A DNA stretch of 64,000 nt from Deltaproteobacteria bacterium (GTDB taxonomy: Bacteria; SAR324; JACQKK01), in the NCBI GenBank assembly GCA_029858505.1, contig JAOUEW010000006.1, forward strand, positions 1 through 64,000, in the 5' to 3' direction. The position numbers and the translations under genes are program-made. Shown here piece after piece: positions 1 through 8,996 of this stretch (position 1 is the first letter of the stretch; every line of letters starts with the position of its first letter). The notes under the pieces were generated by a model that was given only the letters and a program-made list of their open reading frames with translations, had not been told where the DNA came from and searched no databases.

Positions 1-255
1 CTCCCCTTCGTGGAGGGGAAATGAATCGAATCCGAAAAGTTATCGGTTTGCTTCCTTTTAGCCTTTTATTCCGAACGGATGATTTGATGAACCGGTGGCT
101 TCGAGCATTGTCCCTCTCCGACGGGGAAGGACAGGCGCCGAAGGCGCCAGGGAGGGGTGCTTTTGGGGATGATCTCGAATCCGAAAAGTTATCGGTTTGC
201 TTCCTTTTAGCCTTTTATTCCGAACGAATGATTTGATGAACCGACGGCTTCGAGT
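1..255. repeat. Dispersed repeat locus 1 (internal direct duplication)
   Basis: A segment starting at about 28 and ending near 107 recurs, nearly identical, at about 178-255. Both copies run through CCGAAAAGTTATCGGTTTGC to the CGAACGGATGATTTGATGAA region. Between them are the GC-rich hairpin modules (CCCTCTCCGACGGGGAAGG, then GGCGCCGAAGGCGCC) that define the repeat family seen at seven other places in the window. No credible gene is present here. Confidence 0.8.
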
Positions 256-274
256 CTTGAAACCTTTGCCCACA

Positions 275-886
275 TTAAACCCAGGGCCGGGTCCCCTCCA
301 TGGCCCGCTCAAAATCAGAAATTTCCTGGTCGTGGGTCAGGGTTAATCCAATGGCGTCTAGCCCGTGAAGCAGCTTGTGGCGGGGCTCCTCGGGAATCTC
401 AAACCCCACCGTCATCCCCGACGGAGAGGTAATGGTTTTGGCCTCCAGGTCCACCGCCAGCGCTTCCCCAGGGTTCCGCTCCAGTTCCGCAATCAACGCC
501 CGGGCGGCTTCGTTGCTCACCCGCGCGGGCAGCATTCCGTTCTGTAAAGCGTTGTTGTAGAAAATATCGGAAAAACTGGGGGCAATCACGCAGCGAATGC
601 CGAAGTCGTCCAGGGCCCAGGCGGCGTGCTCTCGGCTGGAGCCGCAGCCGAAGTTCTCCAGGGCCACCAGCACCTGGGCCTGCCGGAAGGGCGCTTGGTT
701 CAGCACGAAATCCGGGTTGGGGCGCTCCGGGTCGCCGTCCACATACCGCCAATCAAAAAACAGGTTCCGGCCAAACCCCGTGCGGTGAATGGCCTTCAGA
801 AACTGCTTGGGGATGATCTGGTCGGTGTCCACGTTGGCCCGGTTCAGCGGGGCCGCCACGGCTTTTAAAAGAGTGAAGGGTTTCAT
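275..886 (-). CDS. leuD: 3-isopropylmalate dehydratase small subunit
   Basis: LeuD is the small (swivel) subunit of isopropylmalate isomerase. With LeuC it converts 2-isopropylmalate to 3-isopropylmalate in cytoplasmic leucine synthesis. The 203-residue protein has the usual length. It shows the family signature GCGSSREHA at about residues 80-88, and NVDTDQIIPKQFL near the N-terminus. I chose the ATG at 886, giving MKPFTLL, because the longer frame adds nine atypical residues and would overlap the upstream gene. The start lies 20 bases after the stop of the XRE-type gene, so the two are probably co-transcribed. LeuC is about 1.6 kb further upstream rather than adjacent, which is unusual for this pair. 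Identification is firm. Confidence 0.96.
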   Translation of the reverse strand: MKPFTLLKAVAAPLNRANVDTDQIIPKQFLKAIHRTGFGRNLFFDWRYVDGDPERPNPDFVLNQAPFRQAQVLVALENFGCGSSREHAAWALDDFGIRCVIAPSFSDIFYNNALQNGMLPARVSNEAARALIAELERNPGEALAVDLEAKTITSPSGMTVGFEIPEEPRHKLLHGLDAIGLTLTHDQEISDFERAMEGTRPWV

Positions 887-905
887 GGAAGAACCTGATG
901 ACTCG

Positions 906-1181
906 TTAAGCAATTTTGATTTCGAGGCGTTTCCCCAGGGCGGAGGCTACCCGCTCCAGGGTGGAAAGCTTAATGTCTTCCGCGTGATTTTCAATTCGTG
1001 AAATGGCGGTCTTCTGGGTGTGAAGCCTGTGAGCTAGTTCTTCCTGGGTCAGCCCAGCGGATTCTCGCGCTTGGCGCAGCATTTCCCCCACCTTGAACTG
1101 CTCGTATCCCTCGTCATACCCCTCCGCAAATTTTCCATCCATCTTTTTTCTTTTCGCAACGTAATCTCTTAAATCACTCAT
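906..1181 (-). CDS. XRE-family repressor, HigA-type antitoxin without a toxin partner
   Basis: This is a 91-residue helix-turn-helix protein. The N-terminal part (KFAEGYDEGYEQFKVGEML) and the XRE domain (GLTQEELAHRLHTQKTAISR, ending SRIENHAEDIKLSTLERVA) match the HigA-like antitoxin class that normally sits downstream of a RelE/HigB toxin and represses its own promoter. The ATG at 1181 is preceded by AGGAGG eight bases away, so it is preferred over the start at 1205. No toxin-like reading frame lies next to it: upstream are an operator-like repeat (1222-1255) and the SLOG gene. It may control the cassette promoters, and leuD follows it closely. DNA binding is well supported by family; the target is inference. 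Confidence 0.85.
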   Translation of the reverse strand: MSDLRDYVAKRKKMDGKFAEGYDEGYEQFKVGEMLRQARESAGLTQEELAHRLHTQKTAISRIENHAEDIKLSTLERVASALGKRLEIKIA

Positions 1182-1221
1182 ATCGGTTTCCTCCTGGCCT
1201 GCCATTCTTTCATACCACCTA

Positions 1222-1255
1222 CGATCACATGGCCCCCATTTTGGGGCGCAGGTCA
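1222..1255 (-). promoter_or_regulatory. Operator-like repeat, copy B (upstream of XRE gene)
   Basis: These 34 bases match 2448-2481 with only two differences. The centre is the near-palindrome CCCCAAAATGGGGG when read on the minus strand. The site lies 40 bases before the XRE gene start and 2 bases after the SLOG stop codon. Position and symmetry suggest a repressor site at the XRE promoter; a recombination scar flanking the SLOG/phosphoribosyltransferase pair is the alternative. Confidence 0.6.
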
Positions 1256-1257
1256 GT

Positions 1258-1818
1258 TCAGAAAAAGCTGGGCTGTGAAAAGGCGGGAGTCTTAACCGCT
1301 ACTGTGGATTCAGCCAGGGATTCTTTTTCAACTCTTTCTCTCAACTCAGCACCGCACATATTAAGAAAACTTATCCAATCGTTGCTGTTTTTAATGTCTT
1401 TGAATTCTTTTTTGGGAGCTACATATACAACCACTTTTTTATGATAGTTTATCAATCGTAACACATTCATAACAGTGCCGGTGCTTTCCTCGTCCCACAG
1501 CATAAGGCCCACCGAAGCCTCTTCAGCCATGGCGCGGTCTTTAATGGTATAGAAAGCAAACCCCTTCGGTTTTCCGAGAACAGGAATATTCCGTGTAGGC
1601 CATTGCCCCAAATTGTTTCGGCAAGTGTTTCCCGAGCAAAAGACTTCCACCAAATCATACTGTCGTTTACGAAAGTATTCCTGCACGGCTTTATCCGCGC
1701 CATTGGCATCTCCAACGATCACCGAAAGTTTTTTTTCGATGATGCCATCGAGTCGGGTGGTAACGTCGGCACTCAAGCGGCTAATTTTCCTGGACCCGCC
1801 AATAAAAACCTTTTTCAT
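1258..1818 (-). CDS. SLOG-fold protein (YspA/DprA-like nucleotide-binding family)
   Basis: This 186-residue protein starts MKKVFIGGSRKIS and has SVIVGDANGADKAVQEYF at about residues 33-50. That is the glycine-rich Rossmann-like pattern of the SLOG superfamily (YspA/DUF2493-like), followed by VFCSGN and by VGLMLWDEESTGT. SLOG proteins are thought to bind or process nucleotide-derived ligands, and many occur in conflict systems. The start codon overlaps the stop of the upstream phosphoribosyltransferase by four bases (ATGA), so the two are translationally coupled. Base composition is visibly more AT-rich than the leu genes on both sides, which suggests transfer. I see no membrane segment. The fold call is fairly confident; the molecular activity is unknown. 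Confidence 0.75.
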   Translation of the reverse strand: MKKVFIGGSRKISRLSADVTTRLDGIIEKKLSVIVGDANGADKAVQEYFRKRQYDLVEVFCSGNTCRNNLGQWPTRNIPVLGKPKGFAFYTIKDRAMAEEASVGLMLWDEESTGTVMNVLRLINYHKKVVVYVAPKKEFKDIKNSNDWISFLNMCGAELRERVEKESLAESTVAVKTPAFSQPSFF

Positions 1819-2406
1819 CGGTTGCTCCTTGTTTTTGTGATCGTCAAGGCATAAACATCTTTAGCTAAACCGACTTCATATAACGCTTTGGTAATGGTTG
1901 TTATCGTAGCTCCCGACCTAAAAAGATCATCAAAGAGAAGTATGGATTTCTCTCTTGTAAAAATGGGGTCACACGTAAAAACGCCTTCCAACGCTTTTGT
2001 CCTGTCACTGTAAGCGTAAATATTTTTCAGTTCTGGGGTCTTCTTGTTTTTTTTAACCAAGTTAGGCTCATATTTTAAACCCAACTTTTTTGAAATCTCC
2101 TCAGCCAAAACAGAAACAGGCTGTAAAGCACGTGTTCTGGATGAGGGAACCCCTATTAAAACATCAACATTTTTATACCATTGTAAAATAAAGTCACAGA
2201 CAACCTGAGCTAAAGGTTCTATTGTTGAGCGATCAGATTTGGATTTCAGATTATAAAGAAGAGCACCTATTTCAGTGTATTCGGTATCATATTGTGGATG
2301 TCCGAATTCATCATCTCCCAGATAAGTGCTTTTAACCGTGTGTAAATCAAGCGCATACCCCTCTTTCCAGGGGGCCGTCCAGTTTGATCGGGTTTATTTT
2401 TAGCAT
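1815..2406 (-). pseudogene. ComF-type phosphoribosyltransferase, one-base frameshift near the N-terminus
   Basis: The reading frame ending at 1815 contains the PRPP-binding motif ILLFDDLFRSGATITT, IGVPSSRTRALQP and GYALDLHTVKSTYLGDDEFG, the layout of ComF-like phosphoribosyltransferases. It has no ATG start of its own. An ATG at 2406 with a strong GGAGGT site four bases upstream encodes MLKINPIKLDGP and then falls out of frame. Removing one G from the run 2370-2374 joins the two parts as GPWKEGYALD and gives a 196-residue protein of normal appearance. This is either a true one-base insertion, a slippage site or a sequencing error in a homopolymer. The gene overlaps the SLOG gene by four bases. 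Its substrate cannot be told from sequence. Confidence 0.8.
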
Positions 2407-2447
2407 TGTAACCTCCGCATTCCTCTGTCCCTATTCTCAACCCTCTT

Positions 2448-2481
2448 CGATCACATAGCCCCCATTTTGGGGCGCGGGTCA
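2448..2481 (-). promoter_or_regulatory. Operator-like repeat, copy A (upstream of phosphoribosyltransferase gene)
   Basis: Same 34-bp element as 1222-1255 in the same orientation, 41 bases before the ATG at 2406. On the minus strand it begins TTGACC, resembling a -35 box, and contains the CCCCAAAATGGGGG symmetry. It probably holds the promoter or operator of the two-gene cassette. Confidence 0.6.
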
Positions 2482-2517
2482 AGGCTTCCCCCCCCCTTGA
2501 ACCTCTTTTTTCTCAAC

Positions 2518-3927
2518 CTACAACTTCCCCGGTTCGATTTCTCTCACGTCTATGAATTTGCCAGCCACGGCGGCGGCGGCGGCCATGGCGGGGCTGACCA
2601 GATGGGTGCGCCCCCCCCGGCCCTGCCGGCCCTCGAAGTTGCGGTTGCTGGTGGAGGCGCAGCGTTCGCCCGGAGCCAAAATGTCTGGGTTCATGCCCAG
2701 GCACATGGAGCACCCCGGCTGGCGCCACTCGGCCCCGGCCTGCCGGAAGATTTTATCCAGCCCTTCCCGTTCCGCGGCCAGCTTCACCCGCCCCGAGCCC
2801 GGCACCACCATCATCCGCACGCCCTGGGCCACCCGTTTGCCTTTCAGGTAAGCCGCCGCCGCCCGCAGGTCTTCCAGCCGCCCGTTGGTGCAGCTGCCGA
2901 TGAACACCCGGTCTACCGCCAGCCCCGCCAGGGGCGTGCCAGCGGCCAGGCCCATGTAGGTCAGGGCGGCTTCCATGTCCCGCCGGGAGGGTTCGTCTGG
3001 GGCGTCGGCGGGGTTGGGCACCCGGCCGTCAATTCCGCAGACTTGGCCGGGGTTGGTGCCCCAGGTCAACTGAGGGGCCAGCCCGTTCACATCCAGGGTC
3101 ACGGTTTGGTCGAACACCGCCCCGGCGTCGCTGGGCAGGGTCTTCCACCAAGCCAGGGCCTCCGCCCAATGTTCCCCCTGGGGGGCGTAGGGCAGCCCCT
3201 GAATGTAATCGAAGGTGGTCTGGTCGGGGGCCACCATACCGGCCCGGGCCCCGCCCTCGATGGACAAATTGCACAGGGTCATGCGGCCCTCCATGGAAAG
3301 CCCCCGCACCGCCTCGCCGGTGTATTCCACCACGTATCCCGTGCCGCCGCTCACCCCCATCTTCCCAATCAGCGCCAGGGCCATGTCTTTGGCAAACAGC
3401 CCCGGCCCCAGCCGCCCGGTGAAGCGGGCCTCCATGGTTTTGGGGCGGCTTTGGGGCAGGGTCTGGGTGGCCAGCACATGCTCCACCTCTGACGTGCCAA
3501 TGCCAAAGGCCAAGGCCCCCAGGGCACCATGGGTAGAAGTGTGGCTGTCTCCGCACACAATGGTCATGCCCGGTAGGGAAATGCCCTGCTCGGGGGCCGC
3601 CACGTGCACAATGCCGTTGTTGGGGTCGTTCATCTTGAACAAAGAAATGCCCCAGGTTTTGCAATTTTCCTCCAGGGTGGCCACCTGCTTGGCCGACAAG
3701 GGGTCGGCAATGGGGCGCTCCTGGTGCTCCGTGGGAATGTTGTGGTCCACCACCCCAAAGGTGCGCTCCGGGCGGCGCACCGCCCGCCCGGCCCGGGCAA
3801 TGCCCTCGAAGGCCTGGGGAGAGGTGACTTCGTGGATCAGGTGGCGGTCAATGTACAGCAGGGTTTGGCCGCCTTCGCTTCCCACCGCGTGGGCCTCCCA
3901 GATTTTTTCGAACAGGGTCTTGGGCAT
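2518..3927 (-). CDS. leuC: 3-isopropylmalate dehydratase large subunit
   Basis: LeuC carries the [4Fe-4S] cluster of isopropylmalate isomerase in leucine synthesis. The 469-residue length is typical. Cluster cysteines are visible in FIGSCTNGR (Cys346) and [10 protein letters not shown] (Cys406, Cys409), and the aconitase-family [14 protein letters not shown] is present. It is the first gene of a minus-strand group leading to leuD, but an accessory cassette of about 1.2 kb separates the two. The opposite strand has long open frames of GC-rich sequence that I treat as shadows. Identification is firm. Confidence 0.97.
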   Translation of the reverse strand: MPKTLFEKIWEAHAVGSEGGQTLLYIDRHLIHEVTSPQAFEGIARAGRAVRRPERTFGVVDHNIPTEHQERPIADPLSAKQVATLEENCKTWGISLFKMNDPNNGIVHVAAPEQGISLPGMTIVCGDSHTSTHGALGALAFGIGTSEVEHVLATQTLPQSRPKTMEARFTGRLGPGLFAKDMALALIGKMGVSGGTGYVVEYTGEAVRGLSMEGRMTLCNLSIEGGARAGMVAPDQTTFDYIQGLPYAPQGEHWAEALAWWKTLPSDAGAVFDQTVTLDVNGLAPQLTWGTNPGQVCGIDGRVPNPADAPDEPSRRDMEAALTYMGLAAGTPLAGLAVDRVFIGSCTNGRLEDLRAAAAYLKGKRVAQGVRMMVVPGSGRVKLAAEREGLDKIFRQAGAEWRQPGCSMCLGMNPDILAPGERCASTSNRNFEGRQGRGGRTHLVSPAMAAAAAVAGKFIDVREIEPGKL

Positions 3928-4124
3928 GGGTTTATTTTTTCAATAGAGAAAGAAGATGATTTTATTGGGGGCAAAGCCCCCCATTCCCCCTTTTCACGGC
4001 AAAACCCCGGGTTATGCAATTATGCAGAAATCTCGTTCTGAGTTTAATTCTACCATTTGAATTGGGTTATAGCTGTTTCATCCGGCAGGGTCTAGCCAGA
4101 ATCCCCCGCCATTCCAGCCCCCCC

Positions 4125-6647
4125 CTACTCCTCCCGTAACACTGGCAACGGTTTCTTGAACAGAATATCCACGCTGACGGCCAAGCCCACCAGCACGGTG
4201 GCCGCCAGGGCGGCGGCCCAACCCGCCAGCAGGGGCAGCAGACTAAAGGAAGACTTCCCCTGAAACCCATAGGTCACCAGGGCCCAGGCCAACATGCCAG
4301 AGGCCAAGGCCCCCACCCCGCCAGCCACGGCCCCCAGCACGGCGTACTCCGCCGCCAGCACACCTGCCACCCGGCGGGGGGCGGCCCCCAGGGTTTTGAG
4401 CAGAGCGGTCTCCCGCAGGCGTTGAAAGCGGGTGGAGGACAGTGCCCCCACCAGAATCACCACCGCCACGGCCATGGTAAAGGCCGCCATGAACTGGATG
4501 GCCAGGGCGATGCGGTCCATCACCCGCACCACGGTGTCAATCACCGACTGGCCGTCCAGGCTGGTGACCGACGGCAGACCAGCGGCCACGGCTTCTTGCA
4601 CCCGAACCCGGTCTTCCGGGGTTTCCACCCGCATGGAGGAAATAAACTGCTGGGGGGCGTCCTCCAGCAGGCCGGGCAGATAGACCATGGTAAAGTTGAC
4701 GCGCTGGCTGTTCCAGTCGGGCCGGCGGATGCTGGTGATGACGGCCGACACGGGCATGCCCTGAATATCCATGGAGAGGGTATCGCCCACCCCCAGACCG
4801 GTGGCCTTGGCCCACCATTCGGCCACAGACACCTGGGGCCCAGACACCCTGCCGGGGAAGCTCCCGTCCAGGATTTCCTCCCCCGGTTCCAGGTGGTCCC
4901 GATAGGTCACCCGGTACTCAAACCCCAGCACGTTTTTTTTCTCCTCATCGGTCACTTGGTCCAGCCGCACCCGCTGGCCGTTCAGGGCGTGAATTCTGCC
5001 CTGAATCACCGGCACCAAGTCGGGGGGGGCAAACCCCGTGGAGCGAATGGCCCCCTGGAACACCGCCCGGTCCTGGGGCTGAATGTTCACGAAGAACAGG
5101 TTGGGGGTGGCCGCCCCACCCCCTGACTGAATCTGCCGGTACAGGTCTCCCCGCACCAAAAACACCGCCACCGCCAGCACCACCCCCATGCCCAGGCTCA
5201 CCACCACGGTGAGGGTTTGGTTGCCGGGGCGGTGCAAAGCCGCCAGCCCCTGGCGCAGCACAAACGACCGGGGCCGGGGGGCTTTGCCCAACCCAGCCAC
5301 CACCCCCCAGGCGGCGGCGTATAGGGCCGCCACGCTGCCCGTCAATCCGGCAAAAAAGATGGCGCCGATCTTAAAATTGTCGGCCTCCCACAACGACAGC
5401 CCCGCCAGCAGGGGCAGCATTCCAGCGGCAGTCAACAGCGCCCGCCGCCGCCGCACACCGGGGGGCAGGGGTTCTTCCACCTGGCGGCGGAACACCCGGG
5501 CCGGGGGGACTTCCCGGGCCTCTAGGATGGGGGGCAGGGCAAAGGCCGCGGTGATGAGCAGCCCCAGGGCCATCCCCTCCAGGGCGGCCCAGGGCGAAAA
5601 GGAAAACACCAACCCCTCGGGCAGAAAACCCGCCAGCAGCCCCGGCAGCCAGCCGTGCAGGGCCGCCCCCAGCACCACCCCCGCCCCAGACCCAGCCAGC
5701 CCCAGCAGCAGCGCCTGAGAAAGATACACCGCCAGCACCAAGCGGCTCCCGGCCCCCAGGCACTTCAGGGTGGCAATGGAATCTAGCTTGCGCCGCAGAA
5801 ACACCCGAATGCTGACCGACACCCCCACCGCCGCCAGCACCAGGGCCACCAGCCCCAGCAAATTCAAGAAGCGGGTCAAATGCTCCATGAAGCGGGTGAC
5901 CTGGGGGTTGGCGTTGTCGGCCCCCCGCACATCGGCGTAGCGGTCGGGCAGGCTGTCTTTCAGGTCCCTGGCCTCCTGGGCCGAATCGCTGCCGGGGGGC
6001 AGCCGCACCAGGGCCCGGTGGGTCACCAACCCCTGATGAGAAATCAACCCGGTGGCTTCTCCCGCCTGCGCCCCCAGCAGCACCCGGGGCATCATGGCAA
6101 ACATTTGAATGCTGTCTGGCTCCCGCACCAGCACGTCCGAGATCACCAGCCGGGCCCGGCCCAGCCGAATGCGGTCGCCCACCTTGAGTTTCAGGCGCAG
6201 CAGCAGTGACTCTTGCACCAGGGCCTGCCCCGGCCCCATCAACTGGGCCAGGGGCCGCCCGCTAAGGGTTTTCACCTGCCCGTAAAACGGGTAGCCCGCC
6301 CCCACGGCCCGCACCTGCACCGCCTGGGGCTGACCCGTTTTGGGCCCCTGATCCGCCACCGCGTTCGATAAAAACTCACGGGAGATCACCACCTGGGCCC
6401 CCCGGCTTTTCAACCGTTCCAGGGCATCCAGCTCCCCTTGAATAAAGGGGCGGGCGCTCACCAGGGCCACGTCCGCCGCCATCAGCGAGCGAGACTCGGC
6501 CCGCATTTGCTGGCGCAAGGAATGGCTGAAGGACTTCACCGCCACCAGCCCCCCCACCCCCAAAGCCAGGGCCAGGGCGAACAACAACATCCGGCGCCCT
6601 TCGGCCCGGGCGTCTCGCCACGCCATGGAAAGCACAAACCAAAACAT
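4125..6647 (-). CDS. FtsX-like ABC transporter permease (YbbP type)
   Basis: This is an 840-residue inner-membrane protein of the MacB/FtsX permease family. It has an N-terminal transmembrane helix (about residues 15-37), a long periplasmic part, a central block of hydrophobic helices (about 255-440), a second periplasmic domain, and three C-terminal helices from about 710. This two-repeat layout and length match YbbP-like permeases that pair with a LolD-like ATPase, found here about 0.4 kb downstream. Members move lipophilic molecules or lipoproteins out of the inner membrane; the substrate here is unknown. A dispersed repeat separates it from the ATPase gene, so the operon may be interrupted. 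Confidence 0.88.
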   Translation of the reverse strand: MFWFVLSMAWRDARAEGRRMLLFALALALGVGGLVAVKSFSHSLRQQMRAESRSLMAADVALVSARPFIQGELDALERLKSRGAQVVISREFLSNAVADQGPKTGQPQAVQVRAVGAGYPFYGQVKTLSGRPLAQLMGPGQALVQESLLLRLKLKVGDRIRLGRARLVISDVLVREPDSIQMFAMMPRVLLGAQAGEATGLISHQGLVTHRALVRLPPGSDSAQEARDLKDSLPDRYADVRGADNANPQVTRFMEHLTRFLNLLGLVALVLAAVGVSVSIRVFLRRKLDSIATLKCLGAGSRLVLAVYLSQALLLGLAGSGAGVVLGAALHGWLPGLLAGFLPEGLVFSFSPWAALEGMALGLLITAAFALPPILEAREVPPARVFRRQVEEPLPPGVRRRRALLTAAGMLPLLAGLSLWEADNFKIGAIFFAGLTGSVAALYAAAWGVVAGLGKAPRPRSFVLRQGLAALHRPGNQTLTVVVSLGMGVVLAVAVFLVRGDLYRQIQSGGGAATPNLFFVNIQPQDRAVFQGAIRSTGFAPPDLVPVIQGRIHALNGQRVRLDQVTDEEKKNVLGFEYRVTYRDHLEPGEEILDGSFPGRVSGPQVSVAEWWAKATGLGVGDTLSMDIQGMPVSAVITSIRRPDWNSQRVNFTMVYLPGLLEDAPQQFISSMRVETPEDRVRVQEAVAAGLPSVTSLDGQSVIDTVVRVMDRIALAIQFMAAFTMAVAVVILVGALSSTRFQRLRETALLKTLGAAPRRVAGVLAAEYAVLGAVAGGVGALASGMLAWALVTYGFQGKSSFSLLPLLAGWAAALAATVLVGLAVSVDILFKKPLPVLREE

Positions 6648-6699
6648 GAAACCTCACTTGAAATAACACCGAGAACGTATCCTATACTCGCATCCGACG

Positions 6700-7020
6700 G
6701 GTGATGTGATGGCTTCCTTCCAGTCTCCTCCTCCGAACGGTTAAACAGAATAGCCGATGGCTTCGGGTCTTGTCCCTTCCGTAAAGCACCCCTCCCCTGC
6801 CCTTCGGGCATCCCCTCCCCTGCCCTTCGGGCATCCCCTCCCCTTCGTGGAGGGGAAATAAATCGAAGCCGAAAAGGTGGGTGCTTGTTTCCGTCCGGCT
6901 TCATTCATTGAACAGATTCTATTCTCCACCCTTCGGCCTAAGCCGTATTGCCCCTCTCCGAGGGGGAGGGACAGGCGGCGCATGCCGCCAGGGAGGGGTG
7001 CTGTTGGGCGGCACAGCCCC
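6700..7020. repeat. Dispersed repeat locus 2
   Basis: This region between permease and ATPase genes carries the repeat-family modules: a duplicated CCCCTCCCCTGCCCTTCGGG unit (near 6787 and 6812), the hairpin CCCCTTCGTGGAGGGG at about 6840, TTCTATTCTCCACCCTTCGG near 6916, and GGCGGCGCATGCCGCC at 6973-6988. No gene is seen. Confidence 0.85.
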
Positions 7021-7024
7021 TGCT

Positions 7025-7765
7025 TCATCCGCTTTTCTTTTTCGTGGGGCTGCTCTTGGGTTTCTTTGCCTTGCTGCCTGCCCCGGTTTTCTTGCCGTTC
7101 AGGTCATCGCCCACCACCCGGCCGTCTTTCAGGCGGATCACCCGCTGGGCGGCCCGGGCAATGTCTGGGTCGTGGGTCACCACCACCACCGTCACCCCCC
7201 GCTCCCGGTGAAAGCGGGTCAGCAGTTCCATCACCACCGCCCCGTTGGCGCTGTCGAGGTTGCCGGTGGGTTCATCGGCCAGAATCACCGGCGGCCGGCA
7301 GGCAAAGGCCCTGGCCACCGCCACCCGCTGCTGCTCTCCCCCAGAAAGCTGGGCGGGGTAGTGCCCCGCCCTGGGGGCCAGACCCACCGCCTTAAGCAGC
7401 CCCTCGGCCTGGGGGCCAGCCCCTGGGTCGTTCTGAATTTCCAGGGGCACCCGCACGTTTTCCAGGGCGGTTAGGCTGGGCAGCAAATGAAACGTTTGAA
7501 AGATGAACCCCAGGGTCTTCCCCCGAAAGCGGGCCAGGGCGTCTTCGTCCATTAGGGTAATGTCTTGCCGGTGGATGGAGATCGTTCCGCCGCTGGGACG
7601 GTCCAGCCCCGCCATCAACCCCAACAGGGTAGATTTGCCCGACCCGCTGGGGCCCATCACCGCCACAAACTGACCCGAAGGAATAGACAAACTGAGCGGG
7701 TGCAGAATAGGCAGAGGGCGGCCCCCGCTGGCCACCACCTTGGATACCTGATGCAAATGGATCAT
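7025..7765 (-). CDS. ABC transporter ATP-binding protein, LolD/YbbA type
   Basis: This cytoplasmic ATPase probably powers the FtsX-like permease upstream. The 246-residue protein has Walker [10 protein letters not shown] (38-46), Q-loop [16 protein letters not shown], signature [10 protein letters not shown] (140-149) and Walker [12 protein letters not shown] (161-171), all in the form typical of the LolD/MacB ATPase group. I chose the ATG at 7765 (MIHLHQVSK); the longer frame to 7927 adds 54 residues with no family resemblance. It ends in a lysine-rich tail of about 25 residues ([15 protein letters not shown]) that is unusual for the family and may be disordered. The family is certain, the transported substrate is not. 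Confidence 0.92.
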   Translation of the reverse strand: MIHLHQVSKVVASGGRPLPILHPLSLSIPSGQFVAVMGPSGSGKSTLLGLMAGLDRPSGGTISIHRQDITLMDEDALARFRGKTLGFIFQTFHLLPSLTALENVRVPLEIQNDPGAGPQAEGLLKAVGLAPRAGHYPAQLSGGEQQRVAVARAFACRPPVILADEPTGNLDSANGAVVMELLTRFHRERGVTVVVVTHDPDIARAAQRVIRLKDGRVVGDDLNGKKTGAGSKAKKPKSSPTKKKSG

Positions 7766-7937
7766 AGGAAATGCCAGAAAGAAGAGAATGGAGTGAACAG
7801 AAAGAGCGCGAGAAAATAGAGCGATGTTCACAAAGTAGAGTGGGTCATAAAGGGTTCTGTCCATTCTACCCGGCTTACAGAACCAGGGGCAATGCGGGCG
7901 CTGAGCAACATCCTCCACGGCCTCCATAATCTTCGCG

Positions 7938-8996
7938 TCACGGCTCTTCGGCCAGACGGGCCAGCATCTCCTCCCGGCCCGACACCCCCAGCTTGGCGTA
8001 AATGCGCTGGGTATAAGACTTCACCGTAAGCCTCTCCACGTTCATCCGCTGGGCCACCTGCCCCCAGTCTAACCCCTGGGCGGCCAACAGGCACACCGCC
8101 TGCTCACCCGGCGACAGGCTGGTGACGGCCACCCGCCGGGCAAACCACACCCCCTGGGGAATTTGAGAACGCAGGTGAATGCCCAGCAACGGCAGGCCAG
8201 AGGGGTCCGTTCCGCTGAGCGTATCAATGGCCGCCGTGAAGCGACCGTGGTGATTTTGATGGACCAAGCGGCCGTGGTGCCTGGGAGAAGACATCACCCG
8301 CTGGCTGGCATCGAAAAAAAACTTTCGCCGGGCGGGGGGCTGCTTATAGAACGTTCCCCCAAAATGGGTAGAAAACATCCGCCCCAGGGCCTCGTCTGCC
8401 GCTTGGCTGGAATACAATTGATTCCCCCCCGTCGTCGCCACCAATACGCCGCCATCCAGGTCCTCTCGCCAAATGTTTTCCTCCACCCCAGGCTCCGCCA
8501 ACATGTTCGCCAGGGGGGAAGCCATAGCCAGCACCGTTTTCTCCTCTTTGGGGCCAAAGGCCCGGCCCCGCTGACGATAAAACATCAGCACCCCCCCCAG
8601 CCGCCCCGACCAGGGCAGAGCCGCCGCCAACAAATGGCGGCCCCCATTGGGCTCGAACACCTCTCGATATAAGGCCGAGCGGTAAAACGTAGAGCCGTAG
8701 GCCTCGGTGATGTTCACCACCGGCGTGGCCCCCAGCAGGGTGGCCAACTGCATGCCCCCAAAGGCTTCCCGCTCTTTTTGCAAGTGGAACTCCCGCAGAT
8801 ACAACCCCCAGGCTTCGGGCTGAAACGGCTGCAAAAAATAGGCGGCCTCCACCTGCTCTCGGCCATCCAGCAGGGTGATGGACACCTGTTCGGCCCCCAA
8901 GATTTCCCCCAGCATGGGCAGCAACATTCCTATGCGCTGGGCACGAGAAAGAGACAAAATGGCCGCCAAGCCAAACAGGGCGGGCATTCGCGCCAT
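7938..8996 (-). CDS. LuxR-type transcriptional regulator with GAF-like sensor
   Basis: A 352-residue regulator. The C-terminal 60 residues form a LuxR helix-turn-helix (LSPGEQAVCLLAAQGLDWGQ, then VERLTVKSYTQRIYAKLGV). The N-terminal half (SITLLDGREQVEAAYFLQPF and LAAALPWSGRLGGVLMFYRQ) reads like a GAF sensor domain. I prefer the ATG at 8996 because a GGGAG site lies nine bases before it; a GTG at 9023 is also possible. It is transcribed toward the ABC ATPase gene with about 170 bases between them. It has no receiver domain, so it is probably ligand-responsive rather than phosphorylated. Target genes are unknown. Confidence 0.82.
   Translation of the reverse strand: MARMPALFGLAAILSLSRAQRIGMLLPMLGEILGAEQVSITLLDGREQVEAAYFLQPFQPEAWGLYLREFHLQKEREAFGGMQLATLLGATPVVNITEAYGSTFYRSALYREVFEPNGGRHLLAAALPWSGRLGGVLMFYRQRGRAFGPKEEKTVLAMASPLANMLAEPGVEENIWREDLDGGVLVATTGGNQLYSSQAADEALGRMFSTHFGGTFYKQPPARRKFFFDASQRVMSSPRHHGRLVHQNHHGRFTAAIDTLSGTDPSGLPLLGIHLRSQIPQGVWFARRVAVTSLSPGEQAVCLLAAQGLDWGQVAQRMNVERLTVKSYTQRIYAKLGVSGREEMLARLAEEP

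Noticed and set aside
2467-3946. Long plus-strand open frames opposite leuC
   Set aside because: They are mirror frames of a GC-rich conserved gene, with repetitive Pro/His/Gly/Gln composition and no family motifs.
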